From contig ML210399.1 in the NCBI GenBank assembly GCA_004369085.1, positions 1-35,728 on the forward strand: DNA of 35,728 bases. The letters are read 5' to 3'. Source of the DNA: Coprinopsis marcescibilis (taxonomy: Eukaryota > Basidiomycota > Agaricomycetes > Agaricales > Psathyrellaceae). The stretch's first letter is position 1. The number at the start of each line of letters is the position of its first letter. The translations under genes were made by a program, and so were the position numbers. The notes below the pieces were generated by a model. It ran no database searches. It was not told where the DNA came from and saw only the letters and a list, made by a program, of their open reading frames with translations. Shown here in pieces: positions 1 through 10,264 of the stretch.

Positions 1-628
1 CACTCCTCATAACATGTCCACTGTGTCTCCATGAAGTGTCCACAAAGTATCCAAGAAGTGGACACAGTGTGCATATATTGTGCTTGTACACTCCTCATAC
101 ACTCCTCATACACTCCTTATCTACTCCTTATCCATCCTGTGTACACTCCCCTATAGTGTTATACTGCCTATGAAACTATGAGGGTTTCAACTTGAGGTCT
201 GCAGGAAAAGAGCCTTAGAGTTGCAATGCAGGAATACCATGACAAGACCAGGCTGTTACTCCATGCTATATGTGCAACTTAATGTAGCCTGGACAAAGAG
301 AAATTAGCTGACAGTTGGCTGGCTATTTGTGAATCCAGCAAGCTGGTGTTGGTGGAAAGAGAGGAAGATTTGTTCTCAGAAGTCATATATAAACTGTATA
401 GTAGTTGTTGTGCTTTATTGTATTATTCATATGTACTTGTATATTGATACAAGATATTTGCTCCAAGTCTCTAGATTGAATTTCTATGAAGTATTCATGT
501 TATGAATATGAAGTGGATGAGGAGTGTATGAGGAGTGGATATATAGTGCATGAGCTGTGTTTATGTTGTGTCTGCACTGTGTCCATGTTGTGTACAATAT
601 GTGTGTGAGGAGTGTATGAGGAGTGTAC
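1..628. repeat. Inverted-repeat-flanked element, MITE-like
   Basis: The block from the left window edge to about 628 begins and ends with the same ACTCCTCATAC-type repeats in opposite orientation. The copies at 88-116 and 601-628 are near-perfect reverse complements. An ACTGTGTC/GACACAGT-type tract lies outside each array, and a further GAGGAGTG copy lies at 515-537. The internal 180-500 is AT-rich without a credible ORF. This looks like a non-autonomous foldback or MITE element of about 0.6 kb whose outer left end may be cut by the window. No target duplication can be checked. Confidence 0.5.
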
Positions 629-663
629 ATACACCCGTGGGCCAGTGTAAAGTACTCCACATA

Positions 664-755
664 TGCATGTAGGTTTCAGTGAGGTTTTAATGAGTCTTAC
701 TAACTATGAGGTCATGCGTAGTAAGGATGAGTAAGACTAAGATCAAAATGAAAAA
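664..755 (+). repeat. Dispersed repeat, copy A (partner near 35571)
   Basis: This stretch (TAGGTTTCAGTGAGGTTTTA and onward) matches 35571-35673 at the other end of the window in the same orientation, with a few substitutions and one short indel. It contains a small palindromic pair, GTCTTAC and GTAAGAC. Both copies therefore come from one repeat family. At 35571 the copy lies in LTR-like DNA, so this one may be an LTR remnant. Confidence 0.6.
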
Positions 756-1790
756 CTTGACCAAATGCAGAAAGCAGGTGGAGTTATTTGATCAAACAGT
801 GTCAGAAGGTTTTGGCCATTACAACATGAAGCAATGTTCTTGTCCATGTTCTGGTGAGAACTTGAATTGCTGGTGCCACTCTTGCAAAGACAAGGCCCAA
901 CCTGGCTTGATTATTCAAGTTACAACTACACAAAGGAACCAGGTAATGACTTGGGAAAATTACCTTCGCTGTTGGTGGGTTCTGACTGGTTCTTCTCACC
1001 AATGGCAACTTCTGGTAATGAAGCAACCAGCACAGTACCATACTATCCTGGGCACAGTGTGGCTGCTATAACACTTGCCTTTACAACTCTTTGTGGATTA
1101 TACTAAAGTATCCAGACTAATACAGTACAAACAGGAGGGGTACAACTGATGTGAGGGATGGAACAATGGGAAGATATCAAACTTCCCCGCACAATTCTTG
1201 AATGTTGAAGCACCTATTTGGGAACATATGCTTTATGATCCATCAGATGCAAGTGACTTTTTCAGTGTTCTTGATCTGTGTTCTCTATCAGGATGACTCC
1301 AGCACCTCTGGGCGGTATTTTATATTAAGCTTACAGTGAGCAGGATTGGACAGTGTTGGAGGGCAGGTTATAATGGTGATATTGGGCAACAGAGTGAGGA
1401 TATATGGAATACATAAGTATAGATGGTACAGATACACATTAACTGTTGAAAGAAGAAGTTAGGGGCTTTTGACCATTAGAGGTGAAGTCCCTGGTATGGC
1501 TCTATATTCTCATTTGACACTTATTTACATATTCTCTATGTACTCACAATTTTCACTTCCTCCCTCTCTCTAGTTGCAACCATCACTAGAGAGAATGAGT
1601 ACTTACTATTCTCTCATTATTCGACTAGAGTACTTACCTTTATCTAGTCTCATCAGTATATTATTAGGTAGGAGACTGCTCTAGTTGCAACCATCACTAA
1701 AGAGATCTCATCGGTATATTATTAGATACATACCCGTAACCTATATATTTACTATTAACCAGTGACAACAGACAGGGGTTACAACATCAC
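756..1790. other. No recognisable gene; degenerate sequence
   Basis: Only short unconvincing ORFs occur here. The plus-strand ORF at 706-1071 is cysteine-rich near its middle but matches nothing I know. A short translation near 1464-1510 is vaguely like the viroplasmin-like motif of the gene at 14271, but it is too short to call. I see no RNA gene. The stretch is probably old transposon debris. Confidence 0.5.
1570..1725 (+). repeat. Imperfect direct duplication
   Basis: CTAGTTGCAACCATCACTA occurs at 1570-1588 and again at 1681-1699. TCTCATCRGTATATTATTAG occurs at 1648-1667 and 1706-1725. The second pair lies closer to its partner, so the right copy is a shortened version of the left copy. 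This is a local tandem duplication of about 110 bases with an internal deletion. Confidence 0.6.
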
Positions 1791-2700
1791 AGGCAGTGAG
1801 AGGAACGACAGAGGCATTCAGCAGATGTTGGTGAGCTTGCCACCTGCAGCAGCAGCACCAAACTGGAAGTAGTCCTGGCCATCATTGAAGTGCCAGAACT
1901 TCTTGCATTGGGTGCAACATGCCTTTGGTCCAGGCATTGGTGATGGCCTGTAGTACATGTAAGAGTTTGTGAATGATGCCTGAGAGTCCACTTACACTGG
2001 AATTGACCACACCAACTTCTTTTGCCATGAGTAATAGCATAGTAGATTTCAACCTTGCCAATAGTGACAATGTTGTGGGCACAGTAGTGCCCACAGGAGA
2101 AAACCCCCTTATCCATACCTTCAACCATGTCATTGAAGGTACCTCAGACGTGCACAGCAAGGTCGGGAGCAACAATTATATCTTGGCCAGTCACAGCAGT
2201 GGAGACTATGGATAGTAGGATTAGCGGTGAATGGAACAACAGTATGGAACACATACCAGAAGACATTGTGGAGATGTTTGCTTGATGTAGTGGGAAGAAA
2301 GTGGTTCGGATAAAGTAGATGGGGGCAATTGGGTGGTATTTATACCATCCTCCCCTGGAATTCATTCCCAGATGAAAGCAGCTGTACAGTTTACCAGTGG
2401 CTGCCAAAGGCTGGCCATGTGAGTCGTCAGTGAAGAAGTTGAATCAGGACCAAGCCCAGTCTTTTCGAAAGGGTGCAGGAGCTATATTTAACTACTTGCC
2501 TACAATATAGTATGGGTACTGAACATGTTTTGACCTCTCAGCGGAGAGAGGCAGAGCTTGTCCAGTTTGAATGAATGCAGTCTGGCTGTGGTGATGCCAG
2601 GCCTGCTGAAACTCCAACTCCTCTTGAATATTCACCTGGTGGAATTCGTGGTAACTGGAGAGTGAATAGCCACTCATGTCCAGAATCCAATTAATGTATT
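1787..2700 (-). pseudogene. Decayed coding relic, family not recognised
   Basis: The minus strand carries a run of short open segments in different frames: 2677-2492, 2407-2144, 2175-1882 and 2128-1787. Adjacent segments overlap or abut, as expected of an old coding region broken by frameshifts. The translation near 2400-2250 has a Trp/Tyr/Pro-rich stretch and the one near 2128-2000 has several Cys and His residues. I cannot assign a family. The neighbouring minus-strand Ulp1 relic suggests it also belonged to a transposon. It could be chance ORFs in AT-balanced DNA. Confidence 0.3.
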
Positions 2701-3561
2701 AGCATATGTGTTTATCAATGTTCCAGGCTCTCTGGCTTAGCTGACTCAAATGGGTTGTTGGATGTCATGAGCAAGAATCTTGCATAGAGGTGCTGGGCCT
2801 TTTGATAGAGGATCTGACACTCCTCAGAGCTTGGTCAATGTATTAGCATGATGTACATAGATAAAGGCAATTGACCTTACCAGTCCAATGGCTGGCTCGA
2901 CAGGTCACTCTTAAATGAGGTACCTCCTGTAGAAGTTCCAGTGGCATTGGAACCTCCACTGCATGAGGTGTGCTGTCAGTCATCAGAGACTGCCAGTGAC
3001 ACAATGTGGTCCCTTGAGACTTTTTGGCCCTTCTGAGGTGCATTTGAGTACCGCAGATGAAATAAGATTAATGAGTGAACCTACTTGTGATACCACTTCT
3101 TCGAATTCAGTTGGTTGGCTGCCTTTTGGGCTTCCGTGGTGTGGTATTCACAAGACCTTCTTCTGGACACACTTTCCTGGTCTGTAGAAGTAGAACTGGG
3201 ACTGCCCCCTGAGATCTTCTGTTGAATTGAAAGCTTGTCCAAGACCTTTGCATGGTTTCTAAGTCAAACCTTATGACTCTTCAGTTGGTTTGCCTTCTGC
3301 TCCTCTTCAGCGGTGTGTTACTTCTGCAGCCTGGACATTGTTTGTGGAAAAAGGTGTACAAAGGTGTACCAGCTGCTCTTAGCAATCTATGTGGTCCTTC
3401 ACCCATTCTGATCAAAAATATGTTCTTACCAAATGTGATTCTGGGGTTGTGGGGAATACTGGCTGGGTAAAAACCAGACTGCATGAGGACTTGATTCTTT
3501 GAATGCTCATATGTCCATTTCTAAACCAGTTACTCACATATACAACTCATAATCCAAGCAT
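2701..3561. other. No recognisable gene
   Basis: Short ORFs occur on both strands (for example 2963-3187 plus and 2843-3043 minus), with none that shows a domain, intron pattern or codon bias I would trust. I see no repeats or RNA genes. This is probably a continuation of the decayed material on the left. Confidence 0.4.
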
Positions 3562-4404
3562 ATGTTTCACCAGCACTGCTCCTTGGCAAATGCCGTATTT
3601 GATGACAGTGTTTACAATTCCCTATGCCATGTGGAATTATGCCACATCAAAACTATCCTTGGCCCCAGCATTCAAACCTATTCTCAAATACCTCTGAGCG
3701 ATAGCATTCAAATGGAGAAAAGGGGTGCCAAGTATGTTTATATGCAGGACAGAGGTCTGATGGACTACTGTCTGTCCAGCGATTCCAAGGTTTCGGATGT
3801 TGAGTATATCTCCAATAACCCCATGGAGGATGATGGGGAGGAGGAGGAATTGGAGGAGGAGAACAAGGAATCAGAGGACAAGGAAGATGAATCAGAGGAC
3901 AAGGAATTGGATGAGCCAAGCTCCAGTGAGGAGGAGGATATGGACAGTGAGGCCAAGGTCAAGGCGGCTCTCATCACTTGCCCCAGGACCAACATCACAT
4001 TCCATCACCAAATCACTTCATCAGTTGAATGTGGTGTCATCAACAAGTACATCTTCCCATACTATCTACAAGCTATGTTGGAGGGAGAGGTCACTGTCAA
4101 GGAGTTCTGGGGCCTTGTTGGGCCCCTCTGGGACTGTCTTTTCCCCTTTAGGGACTCCAACGTCCCTACAGGATCTACCCTTGCTCAACAGCACCAAACT
4201 CAAAACACTGTACATCCCTCAACCTTTAAACCTTGCCAAATGCTGACCTGTAATACTTTGATAGAGCCTGGAATGGATGGGGTTATGTCAACAAGCAAGG
4301 TAAAAATGCTGAACTGGCAGTGTATGCTTATGTACAAAAAGCAGGTTGTTCACAGGGTATGTGCCCATGTCCTATCTGAGTACTACCTACTACCTGAGAT
4401 CTAA
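3562..4404 (+). CDS. Hypothetical ORF with acidic low-complexity centre
   Basis: This is an uninterrupted 280-codon ORF. Residues about 75-135 are dominated by Glu, Asp and Ser and include long runs of GAG/GAA/GAC codons. After this comes a more globular part with ITCPRTNITFHHQITSS and YIFPYYLQAMLEGEV segments. I do not recognise the family. The first ATG at 3562 gives the longest frame, but the true start could be the Met near 3712. It lies convergent to the Ulp1 relic whose end is at 4613. The acidic tract also gives open frames on the other strand, so part of the ORF length is compositional. It may be one exon of a decayed transposon gene. Confidence 0.4.
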   Translation: MFHQHCSLANAVFDDSVYNSLCHVELCHIKTILGPSIQTYSQIPLSDSIQMEKRGAKYVYMQDRGLMDYCLSSDSKVSDVEYISNNPMEDDGEEEELEEENKESEDKEDESEDKELDEPSSSEEEDMDSEAKVKAALITCPRTNITFHHQITSSVECGVINKYIFPYYLQAMLEGEVTVKEFWGLVGPLWDCLFPFRDSNVPTGSTLAQQHQTQNTVHPSTFKPCQMLTCNTLIEPGMDGVMSTSKVKMLNWQCMLMYKKQVVHRVCAHVLSEYYLLPEI

Positions 4405-4612
4405 CAAATGTGATAGGACTATCATGAGATTGTCATGATGATTGCTAGAAAAGAGCTCCCATTGATGCCCAATAAGGTCTGATGGAAATCCCTTCAGCAA
4501 GTACAAGATCCCAGAAAGATACCATTACATTGCTTGACCTGGACCTCATCATTAGCGTACAAACATATAACTACTTACAATCTATGAGACCTATCTGCTG
4601 TAGTAATATATG
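4405..4612. other. Short intergenic stretch
   Basis: Nothing recognisable lies here. It separates the plus-strand acidic ORF from the convergent end of the Ulp1 relic. Confidence 0.5.
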
Positions 4613-7339
4613 TCAAAATCTATGAATTGTTCCATGTGTTATTGTGCTCATGTGTTGACCTTGCAAGACAGCTGAAATTGTTGCCAAAACCCACAGGCCA
4701 CAGCTATAGTTGTCAGTCTGAACTGGATGCTTGAGCAACGGCATTCCTGTCCATTCCTTTTCCCACATATCAGGTAGTGCATACCTGTTCCGTTTTGAGG
4801 TATGTGCCAGCCACATTGCAAACATCAGTACAGCTTGTGATAAATCAGGACAGAATATCTTCCCATAGTATTTCTACTCACCCATGCATCATGCTTCCAT
4901 CCTGTTGCAGTGGCAAGGCTATTGAAAATCTACACTTAGCACTGGCCCACAAGTCCATGCAGCCACTGTGCTAGAGCTGTGCAACTCTGTGCAGCCGTCA
5001 TGCTAGAGTCATGCAACTCTGTGTGGCCATCATGCTAGAGCTATGCAACTCTGTGCGGCTGCTGTGCTAGAGCTGTGCAAGCTCTGTGCCATGTCCGTGC
5101 CGCCACTGTGCAATCTCCATGCAGCCATTGTACGGTCCTTCCATAGCAGCTGTGTGATAGCCATACAAGTTCTGTGTGGCCATCATATGGCAGCCATTGT
5201 ATGGCTCTCACATGTCATCTATGCTAGATCCATAGAAGTATAATGCTATAGTCCATGCTAGAGCTTTGCCAAAATTGACAAAACTGAAATAGTAGATAAA
5301 AAAACTATAGTTACAGTACATTCTATTTTATTTATTCTTCTTCTTCCTGTTCATCCTCATCATCTTCCTCCATGTTTCTTTCCTGTTTGGATTGCACAAT
5401 TTGAGTGTGATAGTAGAGCATCACATGAATCATCCAGTTGAAGTTATTGGCAGTCTTCCATTTGAGCATTGCAGCAAATCCTCCTCCTAGCCATGCAGCT
5501 GGAGCAGTGCCAAAGCCACACTCTAGCCACATGGCTGTGGCACGACCTTCACATGGCCTTCATATGGCAGCCACACTAGAGCTGTGCAGCCACTGCAAGG
5601 ACCTGTGGGACAGGGTAAAGTACTCTTGAAAATGATGATTTCCCATCTGTGCACATTCACAGTGGAAACTGTCCAATGCCAGTCAGGGATCTGGCAGTGG
5701 ATGGGGATGATCCACATTGGTTTGGTCCAGAACTTGAGGTGTTGTGTCATGTGCCAGAGAACATCCTTGGGGTGTTGGAACTGGACAAGAGGGAGGTCGA
5801 AGCTGGAGAATATTGTACAACTTTGGGCCAAATGAGATGTTGGTATATTGGGTGACAAACATAGTTGTTGCAATCAGGGGGCAGTGAAATTGATATACTC
5901 ATCATTCAGCCAACCAGTCTCTGATTTGAAGCGCAAAAGCTCCTCCTGAGCAAAGTTGAAGTGGGTTGCTTTGGAGTTGCCTGAACTGGGTGTTATCATC
6001 TGGGTTCCATCCTCAGATGGTATTAGCATGTCTGGCAGAGGGGATAGTTCTATGATGAGCATTGTATCAAGATATATCAGCTCCTGTCTGGTTGGTGAGA
6101 TTTTTTCCAGTTCCAACAATGGATGGTGACTTACCAGTGGATTGGGATTCAAAGAGATCTGCTTGATTGGGATCCGAAGGATGGACCCATCCAGCTCATT
6201 GAAATCTTCTTCATAGACATCGGCAACTCCAGCCTGTGCTGGTGGAGGAATATGTACCTCTGCTGTTGAACTCGAGTGTCCACTGCTTTCAATGCCCTCA
6301 TCATCATCTAAGTCTTCTTCATCCTCATCATCTGTTATTTCATCATCTAGGACCCCAGATGCCACAGTGCTCCTGGTTTCTTTTGTACCTCCAGATGTTG
6401 AGGAGGGATATTCCATGATTGATTCCAGATAGTGGGTGGAAGATGGAGGGTGGCCTTGATACGAGGACAGCTGTTTCTTCTGCACTTGGTGGATGGTTTT
6501 TGGCATCTGCCAGGTGATGAGTAGGGACATCAACTGTTTTCCAGCAGCAGTTTGACCAAGCTGGGCAGCAGAGTCAGAGATGGGCTGGTATCTGGCTGGA
6601 CTGTCTGCAAGTGATGTGGCTCAATGATTCTTGAGAGACAGGATATGCCAAAGGCAACAGATATTTGTGATCTGTTTGGGGGTAAGTATATAAGATAGCT
6701 AACCTCAGGCATTGGTGCTTACTTTGAGGAAGGGCAATGGCAATTTTGATGGGGGACAGGTGCAACTCATACCAGCCAGCCATGTTCTCTGCCTCCTGTA
6801 TTAGGCATTGTTGCTCCTCCTGGCACTGGTCTATCATGTGCATGTGTCAAATGGCCATGCACAGGTCCTCTTCCTGCTGTGATAGTCCTGTGTCCAGGAA
6901 ATGTTCACATCCTGGAGAAGGTGTTGACACTCACGGAGTTTGGCATACATTGTAGGCAGAGGATTCAGAACAGAAATTTGCCATTTGTGCTTGTGTATGG
7001 CAGCAAGTTCCTGACATATTTTATTGTACCAATTGACCAATGATGCAAGTGCTGCACTGTGCTTTGTAATTGACTGTTTTGTTTGCTGGGGCATCTTTTT
7101 CCCTAGAAATCCTGTTGGGTTTTGGCTGAATATCAGGATGGAGTGTACTCACCAAGGGCTTGGTCAAGGTTTTGTCTTCTGCATTGGAGATATTGCAATC
7201 AGGCAAGTCGTTGCTTGAGTTTTTATCAGCACAAACTGGTGCTGAGCATGCCCAGGTGCTTGCTCTGAAAGATAGATTCTCTGGGCTGTTTGTTTGTGGG
7301 CTAGATAGATGTCTTTAGGTTCTTGGCCACTTGGGTTGC
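4613..7339 (-). pseudogene. KDZ transposase C-terminal part with Ulp1-like protease domain, broken
   Basis: Read on the minus strand, 7094-6574 resembles the C-terminal helical part of KDZ transposases. It has a YNKICQELA segment, a PLP segment and a MIDQCQEEQQ segment (compare the DRCxEE pattern of that family). Next, 6533-5874 has an acidic linker and the Ulp1 (C48) start GWLNDEYINF. 5873-5600 has the His motif region PMWIIPIH..DWHWTV. 4825-4613 has the Gln/Cys motif PVQTDNYSCGLW. Breaks are an in-frame TGA at 5874-5876, FKS where the catalytic Asp (FDS) is expected, and a repeat-rich insertion of about 650 bases before the Cys motif. Ulp1-like domains accompany several Agaricomycete transposases. 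The 5' part of the gene lies beyond 26984, because the gypsy element inserted at 7340. Confidence 0.75.
4935..5600. repeat. Repeat-rich insertion in the Ulp1 relic
   Basis: Degenerate tandem units of the form GCTAGAGCTGTGCAACTCTG, with CAGCCAY and CATGGC blocks, fill 4935-5260 and recur at 5500-5600. Between them (5332-5532, minus) is a small ORF ending in a Glu/Asp tail. The protease needs roughly 200 bases between its His and Cys motifs, but about 875 are present, which agrees with an insertion of about 650. The exact ends are uncertain. It is probably a non-autonomous element with terminal minisatellites. Confidence 0.5.
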
Positions 7340-7344
7340 GATAC
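7340..7344. repeat. Target site duplication GATAC (left) of the gypsy element
   Basis: GATAC immediately precedes the LTR start TGTTAC at 7345. The same five bases follow the other LTR at 26979-26983. A 5-bp duplication is usual for Ty3/gypsy integrases. Confidence 0.9.
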
Positions 7345-7869
7345 TGTTACGATGCAAGGCAAATAGTACGCCTTAGTCGCCGACGATAGTTAACGATGGA
7401 ATCAAGACAAGAGATCGTCAAGATGAACGAGTTAATCGAGAGAGTCGAGATGAGCTAACGTCAAGAGGATTGAGTTTCAAAGGGATTCGAGTGAGACGAT
7501 CTGTCGACGAGAAGACTAACAAAAGTCTTATTCGAGAACTATCGAATATACAAGAGAGAAATAAGATCGAAACTAAACTACAACTACCTAACTAGGTAAG
7601 TTTAAATATACAATTCTTATCTCTTATCAATCTTATCAATAAGTTCCATCCGTTATCATACTATAAATAGGAAAAATCACTATGTCATAAACTCATGTCT
7701 GTTATCTATCTAATAATATCCCCAAGATCCGGTTTGACAGTCAGGGGTATCAATAGACTCATTATCAAACATACCAAACTTCCGAAAATATTCCGTCTGT
7801 ATTTCCAAATAATCTTCGTCCATAAGTTCCCGTTCTTCGTCATGTTCCACCATTGGAAGCGGTGTAACA
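7345..7869 (-). repeat. 3' LTR of the gypsy element
   Basis: It is 525 bases, from TGTTAC to GTAACA, and aligns without gaps to 26454-26978. By hand I count about 20 differences, all transitions and about 17 at CpG. AGATCGAAACTA at 7564-7575 is the plus-strand image of the predicted transcript 5' end. Confidence 0.95.
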
Positions 7870-7881
7870 TTACCCCCGTTC
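7870..7881 (-). promoter_or_regulatory. Polypurine tract for plus-strand DNA priming
   Basis: On the minus strand the sequence GAACGGGGGTAA abuts the LTR start TGTTAC. It is purine-rich with a G5 run and lies at the standard position upstream of the 3' LTR. The third ORF ends about 20 bases before it. Confidence 0.8.
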
Positions 7882-7902
7882 TGGATTTGAAGTCCCCTGG
7901 CT

Positions 7903-9228
7903 TCAGTCTCTGTGGTTGTCATAATTCCCATAATCGTCGAAGTTGTAGGCGTGAGAGTTCCAGTCGTTGTCGTCGTTGTCGTAATACCGAGCACATGCGC
8001 CCTTAAGGCGGTTGGGGTAAAGCTTGTTGAGGTGGCATTCGTCGTCGTCTGGAAGGTGACATGGGTTCTCTTCTCTGCAGGTTTGACATTCATACTGATG
8101 GGGACAAAGGGCTTTGAGGTGACAGCCTGATCGACAGGTGAAGCAGAGCTTTTTCCCATCTCAGGTAACTGGAGGTGGTTGAGGGGTTCGGGTTGTTCCA
8201 AAATTGGGAACATGGTTTTCTTCGTTAGGCCAAAAGGTTGAAGATCCCAGAGTAGGGTTCGTCCAAGTATCTTGTTGTTGTCCTTTGTCGCGGATAGTGG
8301 AAGTTGGATTGGCGAGTCCGATCGATAGTAAAACAGTTTTTTGGGGTCGTTTGGAAGTCGACTGTTTTCCCCCTTTGACCATTGGAGAAAAATGTTGCAC
8401 AAGTTTGTGGGGATTTCTTGTTGGTCCTCGATCAACGCCTTTTCCTTTTTCTGTTGTTCGGGCATTGGTTGTCGGGGTCAGTCGATTGGATCCTGGTTGA
8501 GGATTTGTTGATTTCGAGAGATGATTTTCTCGAGATTGGTTGGTTCCACAAATTGGTGAAGATCGGGAAGGGGATGTCGAATTCTGAGGGAGCGGTTTCT
8601 TGATTGAGGGTCGAGTTATTTCAACAATGGATTGGTCTGACTTTACTGTTTCTTCTTTCTCCAATTTGTTCTTTCTATGTTTCTTGTCACATCGCATCAA
8701 AAGGTAGGTCCATGATTCTTGAAGGGTCCTTCCAAAAGTGTCAAGATCGGTGAATTGTTGTCGAAGATCGTGGAGGAATCTCTTTGTGTCTTGAATCGAC
8801 TCGCATAGTCGTTCCCTTTGATATACAAATTGTTGAAATGAGAGGTAAGTGTCGGCATCTGCATTGCCCGATTGATCTTGATCTCCGTTCATGGGGTCGA
8901 GTCGATCGGTTGGGATAGAAAAGAATTGATCGGATCCGATGACCCAATAGTACCATTCGGCAATTTCTTCTTCTTCTTTGTTGATGGCTGTTCGAAAGGT
9001 ACCGTCAAAACCTTCTCGTCGAGGGTGATCCTTAGTAGGTGGGTGTTCAAATCGTTTGGGTTTGTAAAGTGGATGATCATAGTTGGCGTATTTTGCATTT
9101 TGGTTTCGTTCCAATTCGTCATCAGAGTTGGTCGGGTATTCCAAACCGTATTGTCCTGGTCGAGAGGGCGTAGGGAAGATGAGTTTGTCGGAGTAAACGG
9201 GGTTGACAATTTCGATGTTTTGAGACAT
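7903..9228 (-). pseudogene. Third ORF of the gypsy element, CCHC zinc-knuckle protein, one TGA
   Basis: A minus-strand frame starts at ATG 9228 (MSQNIEIVNP), 70 bases after the pol stop, and is open to a TGA at 8161-8163. It then continues in the same frame to a second TGA at 7903. The part after the first stop has a perfect zinc knuckle, CX2CX4HX4C (CFTCRSGCHLKALC), followed by more Cys-rich sequence and an Asp/Asn-rich tail. The first stop sits between VT and DGKKLC and is most simply a CGA to TGA change, so the intact product would be 441 residues. The N-terminal part is acidic and hydrophilic and unknown to me; the middle is Ser/Pro/Lys-rich. The position (after pol, before the polypurine tract) is that of env or accessory ORFs, but there is no signal peptide or membrane segment. 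An RNA-binding or Gag-like role is inferred. Confidence 0.7.
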
Positions 9229-9297
9229 TGTTGAATGAGCTATGGTGGGTGGTTAATCTGGGTAGATTGAAGTTCTAGTGTTGACTCATTGTTGTCT

Positions 9298-10178
9298 TTA
9301 GAGTCGATGTAACTTCTTGTAATCTTCCAAGATCTGGGTGGTGTTAATCAAATGACGAGGTGGCTCCCATGATGCTTCAGATAACGGATATCCCTTCCAT
9401 TGGACAAGGAACAAATGACCTCTTCCTCGTTTTTTGTGGTTGATAATTGACTCCACTTCGTATTCTTCTTGTCCATCGATAAGGTCAGGTGGTGGAGTGG
9501 AGTGGGAAGGGCCGTGCATGTCGGTTTCCGTGTATGGAGAAAGCCAGATAGTGTGAAAGACGTCATGAATCTTCCATTGAGTTGGTAGGGCAAGGCAATA
9601 AGAGACTGGTCCGATGACTTCCGTTATCTCGAAGGGTCCTTCCCGTTTTGGTCTTATCTTGTTGGAAAGATAACGTCGATTAAGGTTTTTCTCTTCCAGC
9701 CATACTTTGTCCCCGAGTTTGAACGGTTTGACGTCATTTTGTGATCTGCTGATCATCCGGTTTCTGGCTAGTTTGTGTGCGGCAATTGCTTCTTTCCGCG
9801 ATAAGGTGAGATCTGTCATTCTTTCTTCGACCGATGGGATATTCGTTTGTTCAAATGCTTCTGGGATACCTTGTGGTTGGAGTCCCATGATCAATTCAAA
9901 TGGTGTCTTTTGATTGTCCGCATGTCGTCGGTTGTTGTAGGTGAATTCGAGCATGGGGAGGTGGTCTTTCCAGGTTTCCGGGTGGTTTACACAATAAATT
10001 CCCAGATATGTCTGTACTTCTTGTAGTCCACGTTCGGAGTTTCCGTTGGTTTGGGGATGATAGGCAGTGGAGAGTCGAGAATCGACTCCTAGTCTTTTTA
10101 GGACCTCTCGATGTGATTTTGCTGCAAAGTTGGGGCCTCGATCGGATATGATTCTTTCAGGAATTCCGAATCGTTTGA
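9298..10178 (-). pseudogene. pol: gypsy pol, 3' part: integrase core end, GPY/F and chromodomain
   Basis: The minus-strand frame is open from the KDZ transposon junction at 10178 to TAA at 9298. It begins inside the integrase core just before the second catalytic Asp (ISDRGPNF) and carries the catalytic Glu (GNSERG). It then has the LEFTYNNRRH segment, a GPF module (REGPFEI through WLSPY) and a C-terminal chromodomain (YEVESIINHKKRGRG, FLVQWKGYP, SWEP). The chromodomain class targets heterochromatin in related elements. The upstream half of the same gene is at 20701 and beyond. Removing the insertion and one copy of its 9-bp duplication rejoins the frame exactly. This part has no internal stop. 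Confidence 0.95.
10170..10178. repeat. 9-bp target duplication ATCGTTTGA (left) of the KDZ transposon
   Basis: ATCGTTTGA precedes the element at 10179 and follows it at 20701-20709. The integrase coding frame is restored if one copy is kept. The true length could be 7 or 8 bases if one or two terminal element bases equal the target by chance. Confidence 0.85.
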
Positions 10179-10264
10179 GTGGTTTCTGCTTATTTGTTCA
10201 ACATTTCAAGGCATCGCCTATGGACTTGTGCTCCACAAAGCCCATGGCAAGGTGAGCATGAGCA
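10179..10264 (+). repeat. Left terminal inverted repeat of the KDZ transposon
   Basis: The inner 69 bases (10196-10264, from GTTCAACATTTC to ATGAGCA) match the reverse complement of 20612-20680 with only three mismatches. The outer 17 bases are more diverged but share a TTCTGC/TCCTGC core with the other end. The inner edge runs straight into the minisatellite. Confidence 0.9.

Noticed and set aside
1464..1510. Third viroplasmin-like copy (IRGEVPGMALYSHL on the plus strand)
   Set aside because: Only about eight positions agree, no matching second exon or coiled coil is present, and the surroundings have stops.
3653..4246. Ser-rich, Pro/His-rich and Arg-rich ORFs overlapping the acidic ORF at 3562
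   Set aside because: They are shadows of the GAG/GAA-rich codons in other frames and on the other strand.
7710..8465. 251-codon minus-strand ORF overlapping the third ORF and running into the LTR
   Set aside because: It is in another frame from the zinc-knuckle frame, is Thr-rich by composition and ends within the LTR; the CCHC frame is the better call.
8872..9234. Plus-strand ORF opposite the third ORF
   Set aside because: Antisense shadow of the Asp/Glu-rich coding strand with Val/Phe/Gly-biased translation; no family.
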